Origin: Actinomadura macrotermitis
GTDB taxonomy: Bacteria; Actinomycetota; Actinomycetes; Streptosporangiales; Streptosporangiaceae
DNA: 64,000 nucleotides
Direction of reading: 5' to 3'
Assembly (NCBI RefSeq): GCF_009604375.1
Contig: NZ_WEGH01000004.1
Coordinates: forward strand, 372,001-436,000
Shown: positions 63,212-64,000 of the stretch, piece after piece
How the letters are laid out: each line of letters opens with the position of its first letter
Position numbering within the stretch: position 1 is the first letter of the stretch
Made by a program: the position numbers and the translations under genes
The notes under the pieces: generated by a model
Seen by the model: only the letters and a program-made list of their open reading frames with translations
Databases searched by the model: none
What the model was told of the DNA's origin: nothing

Positions 63212-63623
63212 GCCTCCACATCCTCGTCCCGGCGAGGCGGGTCGTCTTGTAGGAAACGGCCGTGGGCACCGGGAGCGGCATGACCAGAGGTCTGAGGATC
63301 GATTCCATGGGTTGAGCATCGCCGGCCTGCGATGTAACCCGCGTCACCCCCCGGTACAGACCTTCCGGTGCGACCGGCGTCGCATGTCGTTGAGGACCGG
63401 TCACACTCGCCCGGTGGCGCGGGTCATAGGGACGGCAACACCATCGGCCTCATCCAGTCCACCTGACCACAAGCACGAAGGAGGCCGGCCATTCCCTGGA
63501 AGGAGGCATGTGCAGCGCACGACGGAGACTGCCACAGCGCGGAGAGGGCGTGCGCGGCGGGCACAGGGGGACGTGCGCAGTGTGCGGCGGGGGTCGGGCG
63601 TGGTGTGCGGTTCCCTTCGGGGT
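63212..63623. other. Intergenic region without a supported gene
   Basis: These 412 bases hold the promoter of the toroid gene (minus) and the 3' flank of the sigma-like gene. An ATG at 63508 has a good AGGAGG two bases upstream and opens a plus-strand frame rich in Arg and Gly, but it runs into antisense of the sigma gene and has no family look, so I do not call it. GACCGG-type repeats near 63370-63410 show no clear symmetry. Confidence 0.5.
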
Positions 63624-64000
63624 TCAGGTGTCCAGTGGTTCTACCTCTACGTCCTCCAGGTCGGCCAGCAGGTCGATCGCGGTGATCCGGCCGTCGATGA
63701 TGGTGAACTCGAAGACCATCCGGGTCTGGCCGCGCTGCGACCAGATCAGGCCGGGGGCGCCGTTGACGAGCGCGGGTCGCGCCGCTTGGGCCCGGCCGGA
63801 GAAGACCTCGGCCACCGCCGCCGCGCCGAATGCCGACCACGCGCCCGCGCGTGCCGCCGCGTCGTCGGTGCGCAGCCGGACGTCGGGGCCCAGCAGGCCG
63901 AGCAGCGCAGCGAAGTCGCCGTCGTGCGCGGCCGTGAGGAACGCCGTGACGACCTCCCGGCGGCGGGCGTCGCCGGCGGCGGGCGCCTGCGCCCCGCGCA
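63624..64000 (-). CDS. C-terminal SnoaL-like domain of a probable SigJ/ECF41-type sigma factor, 5' partial
   Basis: The gene continues past the right edge; its frame has phase at base 63998. The visible 124 residues end EVEPLDT. VTAFLTAAHDGDFAALLGLLGPDV and LVNGAPGLIWSQRG, then FEFTIIDGRITAIDLLADLE are the hallmark of the SnoaL-like domain fused to ECF41 sigma factors, which control oxidoreductase or carboxymuconolactone-type genes. The sigma regions 2 and 4 would lie upstream of the window. A free-standing SnoaL protein is possible but the NGAPGL and ITAIDL blocks are typical of SigJ relatives. Confidence 0.8.
   Translation of the reverse strand, partial: RGAQAPAAGDARRREVVTAFLTAAHDGDFAALLGLLGPDVRLRTDDAAARAGAWSAFGAAAVAEVFSGRAQAARPALVNGAPGLIWSQRGQTRMVFEFTIIDGRITAIDLLADLEDVEVEPLDT

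Noticed and set aside
63508..63840. Plus-strand ATG at 63508 with a good AGGAGG upstream
   Set aside because: The frame is Arg/Gly-rich and soon runs antisense to the SnoaL-like coding region, which is well supported.

Overview
The window is chromosomal DNA from a high-GC actinomycete. Codon third positions are strongly G/C, most starts are ATG or GTG behind GGAGG-type ribosome sites, and the gene content is typical of the group: a mycobacterial-type FprA, a MEP-pathway dxs/idi pair, a Tat-exported PhoD, a chitin-active LPMO, a sortase with its substrate, and a CGNR regulator. I infer a Thermomonosporaceae- or Streptosporangiales-like soil organism; the genus cannot be fixed from sequence alone. 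I see no tRNA, rRNA, CRISPR array, prophage or intact transposase. The only mobile-element hint is a 244-bp stretch with 22-bp inverted termini at 846-1089.

Layout, left half. 1-8 kb: tail of a DHFR-like reductase, a small secreted peptide, a hexose-6-phosphate mutarotase, a secreted LPMO (AA10) plus CBM5/12, a DUF305 protein, an alpha/beta hydrolase, a membrane-tethered protein with a sigma-region-2-like head, and an acyl-CoA ligase. 8-17.5 kb: the thiolase/FadB beta-oxidation pair with a strong terminator, an APC amino-acid permease, FprA, and divergent dxs and idi. 17.5-22.9 kb: a sugar ABC importer without its ATPase, a sortase substrate with its sortase, and an ASCH protein. 22.9-27.3 kb: mug (with a decayed copy of its 3' end), TauE, an aldo/keto reductase, LysE, and a TetR/SDR divergent pair. 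27.3-36.1 kb: a catabolic island with a tannase-like esterase, an MHS transporter, 3-oxoacid CoA-transferase A/B, a 3-hydroxyacyl-CoA dehydrogenase, a GAF-PucR regulator and a secreted lipase.

Layout, right half. 36-43 kb: acnA, then a regulator-DUF4383-MMPL unit headed by a MerR protein with a cobalamin-binding domain (CarH/LitR-like). 43-52 kb: narGHJI followed without a break by an HPP membrane protein and a histidine kinase, whose probable response regulator is encoded tail-to-tail with it. 52-64 kb: small enzymes and regulators, including an AhpD-like protein, a cupin, a CGNR regulator with a phosphatase, an AurF-like diiron oxygenase behind a duplicated palindrome, PhoD, a crotonase, an SDR/MarR pair whose start codons lie inside matching palindromes, a multi-pass membrane protein, a prenyltransferase-like toroid protein, and the C-terminal half of a probable SigJ/ECF41-type sigma factor.

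Themes. Translational coupling (ATGA, GTGA or TGATG junctions) is common, and convergent genes often overlap by a few bases. Several enzymes have lost residues considered catalytic in their families (two SDRs, a crotonase, a lipase). The most system-like loci are the nar operon with its own kinase, the B12-type MerR/DUF4383/MMPL unit, and the self-contained operator and regulator pairs.
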